Positions 38,211 to 48,234 of a stretch of 64,000 bases of DNA are shown here, in pieces. The stretch is taken from positions 1,240,001 through 1,304,000 of the forward strand of contig NC_020541.1 in NCBI RefSeq assembly GCF_000230695.2. The letters run 5' to 3'. The stretch comes from Rhodanobacter denitrificans. GTDB taxonomy: Bacteria; Pseudomonadota; Gammaproteobacteria; Xanthomonadales; Rhodanobacteraceae. The first letter of the stretch is position 1. Every line of letters begins with the position of its first letter. A program made the position numbers and the translations under genes. The notes under the pieces were generated by a model. It saw nothing but the letters and a program-made list of their open reading frames with translations. It did not search any database and was not told where the DNA came from.

Positions 38211-39656
38211 TCAGGGAGTCGCGACCGCTATGGTGTGTTCGTTCATGGTCCGCCCGTCGGCGCCGATGCTGCGTAACCGGTAGGTGCCGGGGCGCAGGTA
38301 AAGTACATTTTTCGCATGGCGCAGGAAGAGATAGCGGTCGGCGGCAATGGCGTTGGCGGATTCCGTGGCGTAATGCGCCTCGACCAGACACGGAAATTTC
38401 TGCTCGCAGGACTCGCTGTCGACGGGCACGGCGACGCGCTGGCCGCCGAGCGAGAGCCAGTCGGGCCGGTGGCCGTTGTTGGCAGGCGGCAGCACGGCGC
38501 GCTTCTCGCCGTCGATCGACAGCCAGAGCGGGCCTTGCGTGTAATCGGAAGGCACCGGGTTGGCCGGCGGCAGAATGATGTTGAGGTCGTATGCGCCGGG
38601 CCTGGCACTCCATGGGGTGTGGTCGGCGGTCCGCAGAAGCGCGATCGGTCCGCTGGGGTGGAACGTGGCGACGATCCGGGTGTAAATACCGGTCACCGGG
38701 CGTGCCGGCAGGTCACCGGGGCCATTGGAGTTCAGTGATTGCCTGGCCGTTTGCGTGAGCGTCTCGTATTTCCGCAAGGCGTGCCGGAACGCGTGGTACG
38801 CCAAGGCTTCATTCTCCGGATTTTCTTCCCGGACGTCGGTCTGGTCGACCGACAGGGGATCGAGGCCGCTGAGCTTGCTCAATTGCATCGCCATCGGCCT
38901 GGTCGAGCCGATCCGGCCGCGCTGCTTGTCGATGTGGGCATAACCGGCGTGCACGAAGAGCTTCGCCTCGGGGTTGTGGGCAAAGACCTGCTCGTACAGG
39001 TTCCTGGCCTGGCCGTCCTCGCGGCCCTGCGGCGTGGCATCGACCGCTTCATAGGGAACGATGACGTAGCCCAGCCGGATGGCCTCGCGCACGATGTCGC
39101 CGTACAACGGCTCGTGGAGGTATTCGCTGCCGCTGCTGGTCACCGGGTAGCCGCGTTTCATGAGTGGAACATCCCGACGGTCGAGGGCTTCGGCGGCGAA
39201 GTGCGTGTAGCCTTCCGCACGCAGGCGCGGCAGCAGCATCAGGGTCAGCTCGCGGGTATGACCGTCGTGATGGGCCTCGTTCACCATCACCAGGCGCCGG
39301 TTGCGGGCCAGCGCGGCGATGGCATCGACCCCGTCCACCGCCTGCCAGCGATCGGCTTGCGGTGCGGTCAATCCTTTTGGCAGTTCGTTGCGCAGCGGGA
39401 AATCGCGAACCGCCTCGCTGTAAAGCCCCAGCTCGTTTTCGCTGAAGGCCAGCATCTGCTGGGCGAGCGACTGGTCGTTGCCGGTCAGCTGGGGCGTTGT
39501 CGCGATGAGGTAATCGTACCGGGCCAGTTCTCCGCTCAACGACTGCAGTTGATCGAACAGATTCGGCGGCGCTTCTTTTTGCGCGGCGTGAGCTCCGGTG
39601 CAGGCGATTGCAAGTGCCAGCAGGATCCATGTGGCGGCAGACGGGCGCTGATGCAT
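38211..39656 (-). CDS. Secreted protein with erythromycin-esterase/TraB-like motif
   Basis: A 481-residue exported protein (signal peptide residues 1-24, ending A-H-A). The central part shows V-M-V-N-E-A-H-H-D-G-H-T-R-E (about residue 125) and H-F-A-A-E-A-L, resembling the catalytic Glu/His region of erythromycin-esterase and TraB/Tiki hydrolases. A C-terminal beta-rich domain (about 320-480) follows, with D-R-Y-L-F-L and R-P-G-T-Y-R-L-R. Substrate unknown. The C-terminal domain is duplicated in decayed form just upstream (39724-40082). Confidence 0.65.
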   Translation of the reverse strand: MHQRPSAATWILLALAIACTGAHAAQKEAPPNLFDQLQSLSGELARYDYLIATTPQLTGNDQSLAQQMLAFSENELGLYSEAVRDFPLRNELPKGLTAPQADRWQAVDGVDAIAALARNRRLVMVNEAHHDGHTRELTLMLLPRLRAEGYTHFAAEALDRRDVPLMKRGYPVTSSGSEYLHEPLYGDIVREAIRLGYVIVPYEAVDATPQGREDGQARNLYEQVFAHNPEAKLFVHAGYAHIDKQRGRIGSTRPMAMQLSKLSGLDPLSVDQTDVREENPENEALAYHAFRHALRKYETLTQTARQSLNSNGPGDLPARPVTGIYTRIVATFHPSGPIALLRTADHTPWSARPGAYDLNIILPPANPVPSDYTQGPLWLSIDGEKRAVLPPANNGHRPDWLSLGGQRVAVPVDSESCEQKFPCLVEAHYATESANAIAADRYLFLRHAKNVLYLRPGTYRLRSIGADGRTMNEHTIAVATP

Positions 39657-39723
39657 GATTTTTCACCTGCGATGCGTTATCCGAATCCAGACTAGGTTTC
39701 CCCGATGTGCCACGCAAGGAACG

Positions 39724-40082
39724 TCATTGGGTTTTCCTGATGGCTTGACGTTCGTTGGTCGTGATGACCTGCTCGGACAGGGTTCTGCGGCGGATGTCCC
39801 ATGCGCGCAGCCGGTAGTGGCCGGGCCTCACAGCTTGCTCACGGTGTCGTCCTGCATGAAGGCGTAGCGGTCGGCGGCGATCGCGCTCCCGTCTTCGTCG
39901 GCATAGTGCGCGTCGACGACGCAGGGCGTGGTGACGCGGCACAGGGTCGTGCTGGTCGTGTACGGGAGGCGTTCACCGTGCAGGGTGAGCCATTCCGGGC
40001 GCTGCGTGTTGACGAGGTGCGCCAGCATGGGCTGGTTGCGGACGGGAATCAATCGGAACAGCGCTCTGGCCGGCATATGCAA
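39724..40082 (-). pseudogene. Decayed partial copy of the adjacent secreted protein
   Basis: Two minus-strand frames together resemble the C-terminal 80 residues of the intact gene at 38211-39656. The first frame (40082 to about 39830) gives R-P-E-W-L-T-L-H-G-E-R and A-I-A-A-D-R-Y-A-F-M, matching R-P-D-W-L-S-L-G-G-Q-R and A-I-A-A-D-R-Y-L-F-L. It then hits a stop. The other frame continues with R-P-G-H-Y-R-L-R to a stop at 39724. One frameshift and loss of the N-terminal domain mark it as a pseudogene. A sequencing error cannot explain the missing N-terminus. Confidence 0.65.
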
Positions 40083-40175
40083 CCCCCCGTGGATGATCCG
40101 GGGCTAGCGTGCCGGCGTATGCTCCGGCAGGCAAGCGCCTGCCGGCCCGGCGGGCGGACTGGGTACAATGCGCCG

Positions 40176-40955
40176 ATGGCCCCATTCACCCTGCAGCGCG
40201 GTCGCGCACCGTTGTTGATCAGCCTGCCGCACGACGGCAGCTTCATTCCCGACGATATCGCCGCACGGATGCACTCGGCGGCGCGCCGTGCGCCGGACAC
40301 CGACTGGCATGTCGGTCGGCTGTACCAGCCGTTGGCCGAAGCGTTGGGCGCCAGCGTGCTGAAGCCGCGGGCGTCGCGCTACGTCGTCGACCTGAATCGT
40401 CCCGCCGACGGCCATGCGTTGTATCCCGGGCAGCGCGAGACTGGCCTGGTTCCCTTGATTGGTTTCGATGGTAAACCCCTGTACCGGGACGGCGCCGAGC
40501 CGGATGCCGCCGAAATCCAACGGCGCATAAACGATTGCTGGCAACCCTACCATCAGGCCATCGCGCAGGAACTTGCACGGCTGTGCGCCGAGCATGGCCG
40601 CGCGGTGTTGTGGGAAGGGCATTCGATCCGCAGCCGGGTGCCCATGCTGTTCGAAGGTCGGTTGCCGGACTTCAACCTCGGCACGGCGGCTGGGGCCAGC
40701 TGCACCCCCGCGCTGCAGGATCGGTTGCAAGCCTGCCTGGCGTCGCAGTCGCGCTTCGATTTTGCCGTCAACGGCCGCTTCAAGGGCGGCTACATCACGC
40801 GCCACTACGGCACGCCCGCGACCGGCGTGCAGGCCGTGCAGCTGGAACTGGCCCAGCTCAATTACATGGACGAAGCGAGCTTCGCGTACGACGAGGCGAA
40901 AGCGCCCGAGGTGCAGGAGCTGATCGGCCGGATGCTGCAGCTCTGCCTGGCATGA
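40176..40955 (+). CDS. hutG: N-formylglutamate deformylase
   Basis: HutG hydrolyses N-formylglutamate to glutamate and formate in histidine breakdown. The 259-residue protein shows the family motifs L-L-I-S-L-P-H-D-G, D-T-D-W-H-V, S-R-Y-V-V-D-L-N-R and E-G-H-S-I-R-S, followed by F-N-L-G-T. Other hut genes are not within the window, so its partners lie elsewhere. A TACAAT box ends seven bases before the ATG, so the mRNA may be leaderless. Confidence 0.92.
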   Translation: MAPFTLQRGRAPLLISLPHDGSFIPDDIAARMHSAARRAPDTDWHVGRLYQPLAEALGASVLKPRASRYVVDLNRPADGHALYPGQRETGLVPLIGFDGKPLYRDGAEPDAAEIQRRINDCWQPYHQAIAQELARLCAEHGRAVLWEGHSIRSRVPMLFEGRLPDFNLGTAAGASCTPALQDRLQACLASQSRFDFAVNGRFKGGYITRHYGTPATGVQAVQLELAQLNYMDEASFAYDEAKAPEVQELIGRMLQLCLA

Positions 40956-41143
40956 GCGCAAGGAATTGCGGGCACGATCGGCTGCCGTGAAAGTCAAGAT
41001 CCCGTGCGCCTGTCGCGCGGGAAAGTCCGTGTTCCATTCAGCCCTGGTATTCCCTCGCCGTCGCATCGTCGGTTCGTCGCGCCGCCCGAGTTGCCGGGTT
41101 CCGGCCGGGTCCGCGATACCTTCATTGTCCGAGGCTCGACATC

Positions 41144-41401
41144 ATGATGCGTAAACTTCTGACCGCTGCCCTGCTCGTGGCGGGCGTTGTGCTTTCCGGT
41201 TCCGTGCTGGCCCAGGCCGCTGCTGCCCCGCAGGCAGCTGCTCCGGCGGCGCAGGCAGCCCCGGCGGCGGCTCCCGCTGCTGCAGCGGACGCCGCGCCGA
41301 AAACGGCCATGCACCACAAGTCGCACCACAAGTCCCATCATCACAAGAGCCACAAGGCGGCTGCAGACGCAGCACCGGCGCCTGCGTCGACGGCGGGTTG
41401 A
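41144..41401 (+). CDS. Secreted Ala/His/Lys-rich small protein
   Basis: An 85-residue product with a signal peptide (residues 1-23, ending V-L-A-Q). A Pro/Ala-rich stretch (24-55), a histidine/lysine cluster H-H-K-S-H-H-K-S-H-H-H-K-S-H-K (57-71) and an Ala/Pro tail follow. The layout resembles acid-shock (Asr-like) and metal-binding periplasmic peptides, but identity is not certain. Start may be either of two adjacent ATGs. A strong rho-independent terminator follows directly. Confidence 0.75.
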   Translation: MMRKLLTAALLVAGVVLSGSVLAQAAAAPQAAAPAAQAAPAAAPAAAADAAPKTAMHHKSHHKSHHHKSHKAAADAAPAPASTAG

Positions 41402-41420
41402 TGCGGTCGTAGCAGCCCGG

Positions 41421-41453
41421 AACCCCGCCGGAGCCATCCGGCGGGGTTTTTCA
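41421..41453 (+). terminator. Rho-independent terminator after the His-rich gene
   Basis: Stem AACCCCGCCGGA / TCCGGCGGGGTT with a GCCA loop and a run of T. Well formed; 20 bases after the stop. Confidence 0.9.
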
Positions 41454-41485
41454 TGTGCAGCTGGTTCGCGTGCCGCTTGCAGGGC

Positions 41486-41917
41486 TCAGTGCGGCGGCGC
41501 CGGCAAGGCGGCGATGCACTTCAGCTCGATCGCGATCGGCGTGGGCAGGGCGTCGATGCCCACCGTGGTGCGGCAGGCGTCGACGCCGGCGAAATACTCG
41601 GCGTAGAGACGGTTGTAGGCGGCGAAGTCGCGCTGCATGTCGGTAAGGAACACGGTGACGTCGACCAGGTCCTCCCAGCGTGCGCCGCTGGCTTCGAGCA
41701 CGGCGCGCACGTTGGCGAACACCTGCCGGCACTGCGCCTCGATGTCGTAGCCGGCCAGGCGGCCGTCCGCGTCGTGCACGTTGCCGGGAATCGCATTGCT
41801 GCCGGGTTGGCGCGGGCCGACGCCGGACAGGAACAGCAGGTTGCCGACGCGCCGCGCGTGCGGGTAGGCGCCGACCGGCGCAGGGGCGGCGTCGGTGCGG
41901 ATGCTGTCGCTGCTCAC
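41486..41917 (-). CDS. RidA-family deaminase, possibly 2-aminomuconate deaminase
   Basis: A 143-residue YjgF/YER057c/UK114 (Rid) family protein. RidA members deaminate reactive enamines and imines; the subgroup near AmnD releases ammonia from 2-aminomuconate. The N-terminal P-V-G-A-Y-P-H-A-R-R and F-L-S-G-V-G-P-R-Q are closer to the aminomuconate type than to canonical RidA, and the conserved central Arg is in D-A-C-R-T-T-V-G. The start is a GTG that overlaps the stop of the carbonic anhydrase gene by four bases. An aldehyde dehydrogenase of the aminomuconate semialdehyde type lies two genes upstream, supporting this role. Confidence 0.75.
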   Translation of the reverse strand: MSSDSIRTDAAPAPVGAYPHARRVGNLLFLSGVGPRQPGSNAIPGNVHDADGRLAGYDIEAQCRQVFANVRAVLEASGARWEDLVDVTVFLTDMQRDFAAYNRLYAEYFAGVDACRTTVGIDALPTPIAIELKCIAALPAPPH

Positions 41918-42579
41918 GCGGCGCCTTCCCAGCGGCGAGTGAGTTCGATCACTGCCTGCTGGTAGGCCTCAGGCAATTGTTCGCGGCTGCGCACGTCCAG
42001 GCCCAGGTCGTGGATATGCCCATTGTCGAGGCCATAGATCCACGCATGCACGGCCAGCTGCTGGCCACGCTCCCACGCCTCGCGCACCACCGTGGTGTGG
42101 CATACGTTGAGCGCCTGTTCCAGCGCGTTGAGTTCGCACAGGTGTGCATGCCGAATCGCGAACGATTGCGCCGGGTCGAGCTTGTCGGCGTGCTTCATGG
42201 CGATGTCGGTGATATGCCTGAGCCAGTTATCGATCAGGCCGAGGCGGCTTTCCTTCAGCACCGCACCGACGCCGCCGCAGCCGTAGTGGCCGACCACCAG
42301 GATGTGCTTCACCTTGAGCACGTCGACCGCGAACTGGATGGTGCTGAGCGCGTTGAGGTCGGTGTGCACCACCACGTTGGCGACGTTGCGGTGCACGAAG
42401 ATCTCGCCCGGCGGCAGGTCGACGATCTGCGTGGCCGGCACGCGTGAATCCGAGCAGCCGATCCACAGGTAACGCGGCGCCTGCTGCTGCGAGAGTTGTT
42501 CGAAAAAGGTCGGGTCCTGCGCGGTGACCTGGGCGGCCCAGCGGCGGTTGTTGGCAAGCAGATCTTTCAGTGAATTCAT
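41914..42579 (-). CDS. can: Beta-carbonic anhydrase
   Basis: A 221-residue beta-class carbonic anhydrase that interconverts CO2 and bicarbonate. The zinc ligands and catalytic dyad are in place: C42 and D44 in C-S-D-S-R, H98 and C101 in G-H-Y-G-C-G-G. It matches E. coli Can (YadF) in length and layout. It is embedded between an aldehyde dehydrogenase and a RidA gene, and overlaps the latter by four bases, so it is co-transcribed with a catabolic module. Confidence 0.94.
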   Translation of the reverse strand: MNSLKDLLANNRRWAAQVTAQDPTFFEQLSQQQAPRYLWIGCSDSRVPATQIVDLPPGEIFVHRNVANVVVHTDLNALSTIQFAVDVLKVKHILVVGHYGCGGVGAVLKESRLGLIDNWLRHITDIAMKHADKLDPAQSFAIRHAHLCELNALEQALNVCHTTVVREAWERGQQLAVHAWIYGLDNGHIHDLGLDVRSREQLPEAYQQAVIELTRRWEGAA

Positions 42580-42609
42580 CAGGACTCCATGGGTTCGCGC
42601 CAGCGTGTC

Positions 42610-44097
42610 CTAGCGCTGCGGCGGGGTCGCAGCGTAGGCAAGGCAGATGTTTTTCGGTTCGGTGAAAAAGTGCAGCGCTTCGCTGCCGCCCTCGCGACCA
42701 AGCCCGGATTGCTTGACTCCGCCGAACGGCGTGCGCAGGTCGCGCAGCAGCCAGCAGTTGATCCAGACGATGCCGAATTCGAGCAGGGCGGCGAGCCGGT
42801 GCGCACGCGCGAGGTCCTGCGTCCACAGCGAGGCGGCCAGGCCGTAGCGGCTGTCGTTGGCGATCGCCAGCGCCTCGGCTTCGTCCTCGAACGGGATCAG
42901 GCTGACCACCGGGCCGAAGATCTCCTGCTGGTTGGTCGGCGCCGCGGACGGCAGGCCTTCGAACACGGTCGGCGCGATGAACCAGCCGCCGGCGCAGCGG
43001 CCGGGCAGGCTGAGCGCGCCGCCACCGCAGAGCACGCGGCCGCCTTCGGCGCGGGCCTGTTCGATGCAGCCGAGCACCTTGTCGTAGTGCGCCTGCGAGA
43101 CCATCGCGCCGAGGTCGCTGCCGGCGTCGTTCGGATCGCCCACGCGCAGTGCCTGCACGCGCGCCAGGTAGCGCTGGCGAAAGGCGTCGTAGATCGAGCG
43201 CTGCACCAGCAGGCGCGAGCCGCACAGGCAAATCTCGCCCTGGTTGGCGAAGCCCGAGCGCACGATGGTGTCCAGGTTTGCGTCGGACAGCTCGGCATCG
43301 GCGAACACGATCGCCGGGTTCTTGCCGCCCATCTCCAGCGAGACTTTCTTGAACTGCGCAGCCGCGATGGCGGCGATCCGTGCGCCGGTGGCCGTGCTGC
43401 CGGTGAAGGAGACCGCCTTCACCGCCGGGTGTTCCACGATCGCCTCGCCCACGCTAGGGCCGCGGCCCTGCACGATGTTCAGCACGCCGGGCGGGAAGCC
43501 GGCCTGGATGCTCAGCTCGCCGAGCAGGGCGGCGGTGCACGGCGTCACCTCCGACGGTTTGGCCACCACCGTGCTGCCGGCGGCCAGCGCCGGCGCGATC
43601 TTCCAGCTGAACAGGTACAGCGGCAGGTTCCACGGACTGATGCAGCCGACCACGCCGAGCGGCTGGCGCAAGGTGTAGTTGATCGCGCCGATGCCGCTGG
43701 CGCCGGCTTCCATCGCGTGCGATTCGCTGCCCCAGCCGACGATCGCGGCGGCGAAGTAGCGCAGGTTGCTGACCGCGCGCGGGATGTCGAGCCGGCGCGC
43801 GAGGCCCAGCGGCTTGCCGCTGTCGCGCGATTCCAGTGCGGCGAATTCCTCCAGCCGTGCCTCGACCAGGTCGGCCAGCCGGTTCAGGTAGTGCGCACGC
43901 TGCTCGATCGGTGTACCGGCCCATCCCGGCGCGGCGCGGCGGGCGGCGTCCACCGCCGCGGCGACATCCGCCGTCGACGAATCGGGGCAGTGCATGAAAA
44001 CCTGACCGGTCGCCGGATCGTGCACATCGAGCCAAGCATCGAGGTGGGGCGCCTGCAGGCGACCATCGATCAGATTGGCTAGGCGCGGGGTGGACAT
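42610..44097 (-). CDS. Aldehyde dehydrogenase, 2-aminomuconate/2-hydroxymuconate semialdehyde type
   Basis: A 495-residue NAD-dependent aldehyde dehydrogenase. Key parts are the catalytic cysteine region F-A-N-Q-G-E-I-C-L-C-G-S-R, the general base region L-E-M-G-G-K-N, and F-T-G-S-T-A-T-G. The stretch S-R-D-S-G-K-P-L-x-L-A-R-x-x-D-I-P-R-A and P-W-N-L-P-L-Y-L are typical of the ALDH8/AmnC/HMSD subgroup, which oxidises muconic semialdehydes in kynurenine or catechol pathways. The ATG at 44097 matches the family N-terminus; no strong ribosome site is seen. Confidence 0.85.
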   Translation of the reverse strand: MSTPRLANLIDGRLQAPHLDAWLDVHDPATGQVFMHCPDSSTADVAAAVDAARRAAPGWAGTPIEQRAHYLNRLADLVEARLEEFAALESRDSGKPLGLARRLDIPRAVSNLRYFAAAIVGWGSESHAMEAGASGIGAINYTLRQPLGVVGCISPWNLPLYLFSWKIAPALAAGSTVVAKPSEVTPCTAALLGELSIQAGFPPGVLNIVQGRGPSVGEAIVEHPAVKAVSFTGSTATGARIAAIAAAQFKKVSLEMGGKNPAIVFADAELSDANLDTIVRSGFANQGEICLCGSRLLVQRSIYDAFRQRYLARVQALRVGDPNDAGSDLGAMVSQAHYDKVLGCIEQARAEGGRVLCGGGALSLPGRCAGGWFIAPTVFEGLPSAAPTNQQEIFGPVVSLIPFEDEAEALAIANDSRYGLAASLWTQDLARAHRLAALLEFGIVWINCWLLRDLRTPFGGVKQSGLGREGGSEALHFFTEPKNICLAYAATPPQR

Positions 44098-44184
44098 CGT
44101 TGCAAGCTTAAAACCAGCGTGCCGCAATTGCACCGGACGCCGGCGTATGCGCCGGCAGGAAACGGGGCGACGACGACGGGTCGC

Positions 44185-44976
44185 TCAGCTCAACGCGCGG
44201 GTGCGGCCACCGTCCACCGCGATGCTGACGCCGTTGACGTAGGCGGCGGCGGGCGTGCACAGGAACGCGATCACCGCGGCCACTTCGCCGGCTTCGCCGA
44301 AGCGGCGGGCCGGCACCGAGGCCAGCATGGCCTGGGCGATCGCGTCCTCGTTGCGTCCGCTGGCCGCGGCCTGCGCGGCGAGCAGGCTGTCGAGGCGCTG
44401 GGTGCGGGTGTAGCCGGGCAGCACGTTGTTGACGGTGATGCCGTCGGCGGCCAGTTCGGCGGACAGGGTCTTGGCCCAGCCGGCAACGGCGGCGCGCACG
44501 GTGTTGGACACGCCCAGCCCGGCGATCGGTTCCTTCACCGAGGTGGAGATCACGTTGACGATGCGGCCGTAGCCGCTCTGGCGCATGCCGGGCAGCAATG
44601 CCTGCAGCAGCACCTGGCCGGCCAGCAGGTGCTGCCGGAACGCGGCCTCGAAGGCCGCAGGCTCCGCACTGTGGGCCGGGCCGCCCGGCGGGCCGCCGCT
44701 GTTGTTGATCAGGATATGTACCGGGGCGCCGGCGGCGAGGTCGGTGGCGGTGGCCTGCAGGCCGGCGGTGTCCAGCATGTCCACGCTGTGCCAGTCGTGC
44801 CGCTGCCCGGCGTGCGTCCGTGGCAGGCTTTCGGCGGCGGCCTGGAGCCGGTCGCCCGAGCGCGCCAGCAGGGTGACGCTGGCACCCAGTTCGGCCAGCT
44901 CGATCGCGCTGGCGCGGCCGATGCCCTGCGAAGCGCCGCAGACCAGCGCGTGACGTCCACCCAGATCCAGTTGCAT
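44185..44976 (-). CDS. Divergent short-chain dehydrogenase lacking the YxxxK pair
   Basis: A 263-residue SDR-fold protein. The NAD(P) loop G-A-S-Q-G-I-G-R-A is normal and N-N-S-G-G matches the N-N-A-G motif. The usual catalytic Tyr-x-x-x-Lys is replaced: the aligned positions are Ser157 and Arg161 (S-N-T-V-R), while the serine of V-I-S-T-S is kept. This is a known divergent SDR branch, and activity is uncertain. AAGGAG precedes the ATG at 44976. It precedes the aldehyde dehydrogenase gene, with about 90 bases between. Confidence 0.82.
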   Translation of the reverse strand: MQLDLGGRHALVCGASQGIGRASAIELAELGASVTLLARSGDRLQAAAESLPRTHAGQRHDWHSVDMLDTAGLQATATDLAAGAPVHILINNSGGPPGGPAHSAEPAAFEAAFRQHLLAGQVLLQALLPGMRQSGYGRIVNVISTSVKEPIAGLGVSNTVRAAVAGWAKTLSAELAADGITVNNVLPGYTRTQRLDSLLAAQAAASGRNEDAIAQAMLASVPARRFGEAGEVAAVIAFLCTPAAAYVNGVSIAVDGGRTRALS

Positions 44977-44990
44977 GTCCCTAGGCTCCT

Positions 44991-45305
44991 TCAGTGCACC
45001 CACAGCCGCATGGCCAGCGCGGCGAGCCAGCACAGCCAGCCCAGCCACTGACTGTAACGCCACACCAGGCGCCAGCGGTTGATCGCGGCGTCGCCCAGCG
45101 CGGGCAGGGCCGGCGAGCGCAGCACCTGCTGCATGCTGGCCCATACACGGAACCCGGAGAGCCGGCCCTGCGCGGCGTTGGCGATGACCTGCCAGTGTTG
45201 CGGGTAGCGCGTGCGCAGCAGCGCGGCGACCCGGAACGGCGCCACGTACGACAATACGAACAGGCCGACGCCGCTCGCCAGCAGGGCGAGATAGAGGACG
45301 ATCAT
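44991..45305 (-). CDS. Small two-helix membrane protein
   Basis: A 104-residue protein with hydrophobic helices at about residues 2-22 and 84-102 around a basic middle. The layout and the R-W-R-L-V-W-R-Y segment recall universal stress protein B (UspB) but similarity is weak, so I leave the function open. It overlaps the malM-like gene by four bases and precedes the SDR gene by 14 bases, so the three are probably one transcript. Confidence 0.6.
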   Translation of the reverse strand: MIVLYLALLASGVGLFVLSYVAPFRVAALLRTRYPQHWQVIANAAQGRLSGFRVWASMQQVLRSPALPALGDAAINRWRLVWRYSQWLGWLCWLAALAMRLWVH

Positions 45306-46129
45306 GGCGAAGGACTATGGCCGGCCTTGCCGGCGCTGCCGTTGCTCCAGGGCAGCGGCAAGGCCGTGCGCAGGGTATTGAGCACGCCGTCGCCCTTCGC
45401 CGCCTTCTTGCAGATCGCGTTGTCGAGCGCCTTCTCGTAGGTCTTGTTCATCAGGCCGACCCACAGCGTACCGTCCGGTCCATGCGGGATGCTGAAGCTG
45501 CCGGTGGAATTCATCTGCAGCGAGGCGGCGCTGGAAGCGGAGAACGACGCCGGCGACTGCTCCCAGTAGGTCTTGCCCGACTGCTGCTCGGCCGAGCTGT
45601 AGACCAGCAGGTAGCGTGCCTGCGCGCTGTCGATGCTGAGGCTGCCGAAGGCGCCGGTGGTCTCGTCGCCCCAGCCCATGTGCTCGCACAGCCCGATGTC
45701 TTCCGAGCGGATCGGCTGGAAGCCCGCGTCCAGCAGCACCACGGTCGGTGCGAACAGGTAGCTGGCATGCAGCCAACGGCCGTTCAATTCCGACTTCATG
45801 GCCACCTTGTACGGCAGTTTCAGTTCGGTGGGCAGGCGGAAGGCGAGAAAATAGCTCTGTGTGCCGTTGAGGTTGGCCACCATGCTGCCGCGGCCCAGCA
45901 CGAACTTCTGCGGTTGCCACGGCAGCAGGTTGCGGTAGGAAAAGTCGGCGAAGCTGCTGCAGCACGGGCTGGCCTGCATCAGCTGCAACTGGGCCAGCTT
46001 CAGCGCATCGCCGGTGTTTTCCGACGGCGGGCGCAGGTTCGGCGGCAGCAGGGCCTTGGCGTTGTGGCAGCCGCCCAGCAGGGCGGCGAAGGCCAGTACG
46101 GCGGCGATGGCGGGGAGTCGAAGCGGCAT
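45302..46129 (-). CDS. MalM-like lipoprotein
   Basis: A 275-residue protein with a lipoprotein signal peptide (lipobox L-G-G-C near residue 21). Its core region contains alternating strands with Y-L-F-A-P-T-V-V-L-L-D, close to the S-V-F-A-P-N-V-L-I-L-D segment of E. coli MalM, plus the N-terminal A-L-x-x-L pattern. MalM is a periplasmic maltose-regulon protein of unclear role. No mal transport genes are near. An upstream frame extension overlaps asnS and is ignored. Confidence 0.7.
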   Translation of the reverse strand: MPLRLPAIAAVLAFAALLGGCHNAKALLPPNLRPPSENTGDALKLAQLQLMQASPCCSSFADFSYRNLLPWQPQKFVLGRGSMVANLNGTQSYFLAFRLPTELKLPYKVAMKSELNGRWLHASYLFAPTVVLLDAGFQPIRSEDIGLCEHMGWGDETTGAFGSLSIDSAQARYLLVYSSAEQQSGKTYWEQSPASFSASSAASLQMNSTGSFSIPHGPDGTLWVGLMNKTYEKALDNAICKKAAKGDGVLNTLRTALPLPWSNGSAGKAGHSPSP

Positions 46130-46142
46130 GGGCAAGGGTCGC

Positions 46143-47558
<1,416 letters not shown>

Positions 47559-47709
47559 CGGTTGAAACTCCTGCTGATGCGCCGCACGTCGGCGCGTAGA
47601 TGATGAACGGCGCGCGCGGCGGCGCCGCAAGGCCAAACCGGCATGATAATGTAGGCATCGTCCGCGCCGCGACTTTCCGGGCCATCCATCGAGGTCGACA
47701 CCCAGCGCC

Positions 47710-48036
47710 ATGAGCATCACCATCACTCCCGCCGCCAACGAACGCATGCGCCACTTCCTGGCTGGCACGCCGACCGCGGCCGGCGTGCGTTTCGGGGTCC
47801 GCCGCAGCGGCTGCTCCGGCTTCGCGTACGTGGTGGATCTGGCCGATGCGGTCGGCGAGGGCGATTCCCTGGTCGAGGTGGACGGGCTGCCGTTGATCGT
47901 CGATGACAAGAGCCTGTCCCTGGTCGACGGCACGGTGATCGACTTTCAGCGGCAGGGGCTCAACGCCAGCTTCGTGTTCCACAACCCGAACGCCACCGGC
48001 GAATGCGGTTGCGGCGAGAGTTTCACGGTGGGTTGA
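47710..48036 (+). CDS. erpA: Iron-sulfur cluster insertion protein (ErpA/IscA type)
   Basis: A 108-residue A-type carrier that receives and delivers Fe-S clusters. The three conserved cysteines are C35 (G-C-S-G-F) and C99/C101 (E-C-G-C-G). It lacks isc neighbours, which favours ErpA over IscA, but the exact subtype cannot be fixed by sequence alone. The gene is divergent from asnS. Confidence 0.88.
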   Translation: MSITITPAANERMRHFLAGTPTAAGVRFGVRRSGCSGFAYVVDLADAVGEGDSLVEVDGLPLIVDDKSLSLVDGTVIDFQRQGLNASFVFHNPNATGECGCGESFTVG

Positions 48037-48050
48037 GCGAGGCGGTACTT

Positions 48051-48106
48051 GTGCGCTCATCCCTGGGCGCGAAGGTCAAAAGCGGCCATCCGTGGCCGGA
48101 CCTTTC
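48051..48106. repeat. Dispersed repeat with GCGGCCATCCRTGGCC palindrome, copy 1
   Basis: GTGCGCTCATCCCTGGGCGC, then GAAGGTCAAAAGCGGCCATC and CGTGGCCGGACCTTTC. It is strongly similar to 63014-63070, and a diverged version lies at 48127-48169. Confidence 0.75.
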
Positions 48107-48126
48107 AAGTCCCGTCTGCTCTTTCG

Positions 48127-48169
48127 TGGGCGCATGAGCCGGAAGGCGGTCATCCGTGACGGTGCCCTT
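48127..48169. repeat. Dispersed repeat, diverged copy 2
   Basis: GGGCGCATGAGCCGGAAGGC, then GGTCATCCGTGACGG. It shares the order and the central ATCCGTG palindrome centre with copies 1 and 3. Confidence 0.5.
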
Positions 48170-48234
48170 CAGATTCAGTCACTTGCGCGGCATCGCGCAT
48201 TCCACGTAGAATTTCGCTTCTGTCCGCGCCCCAA

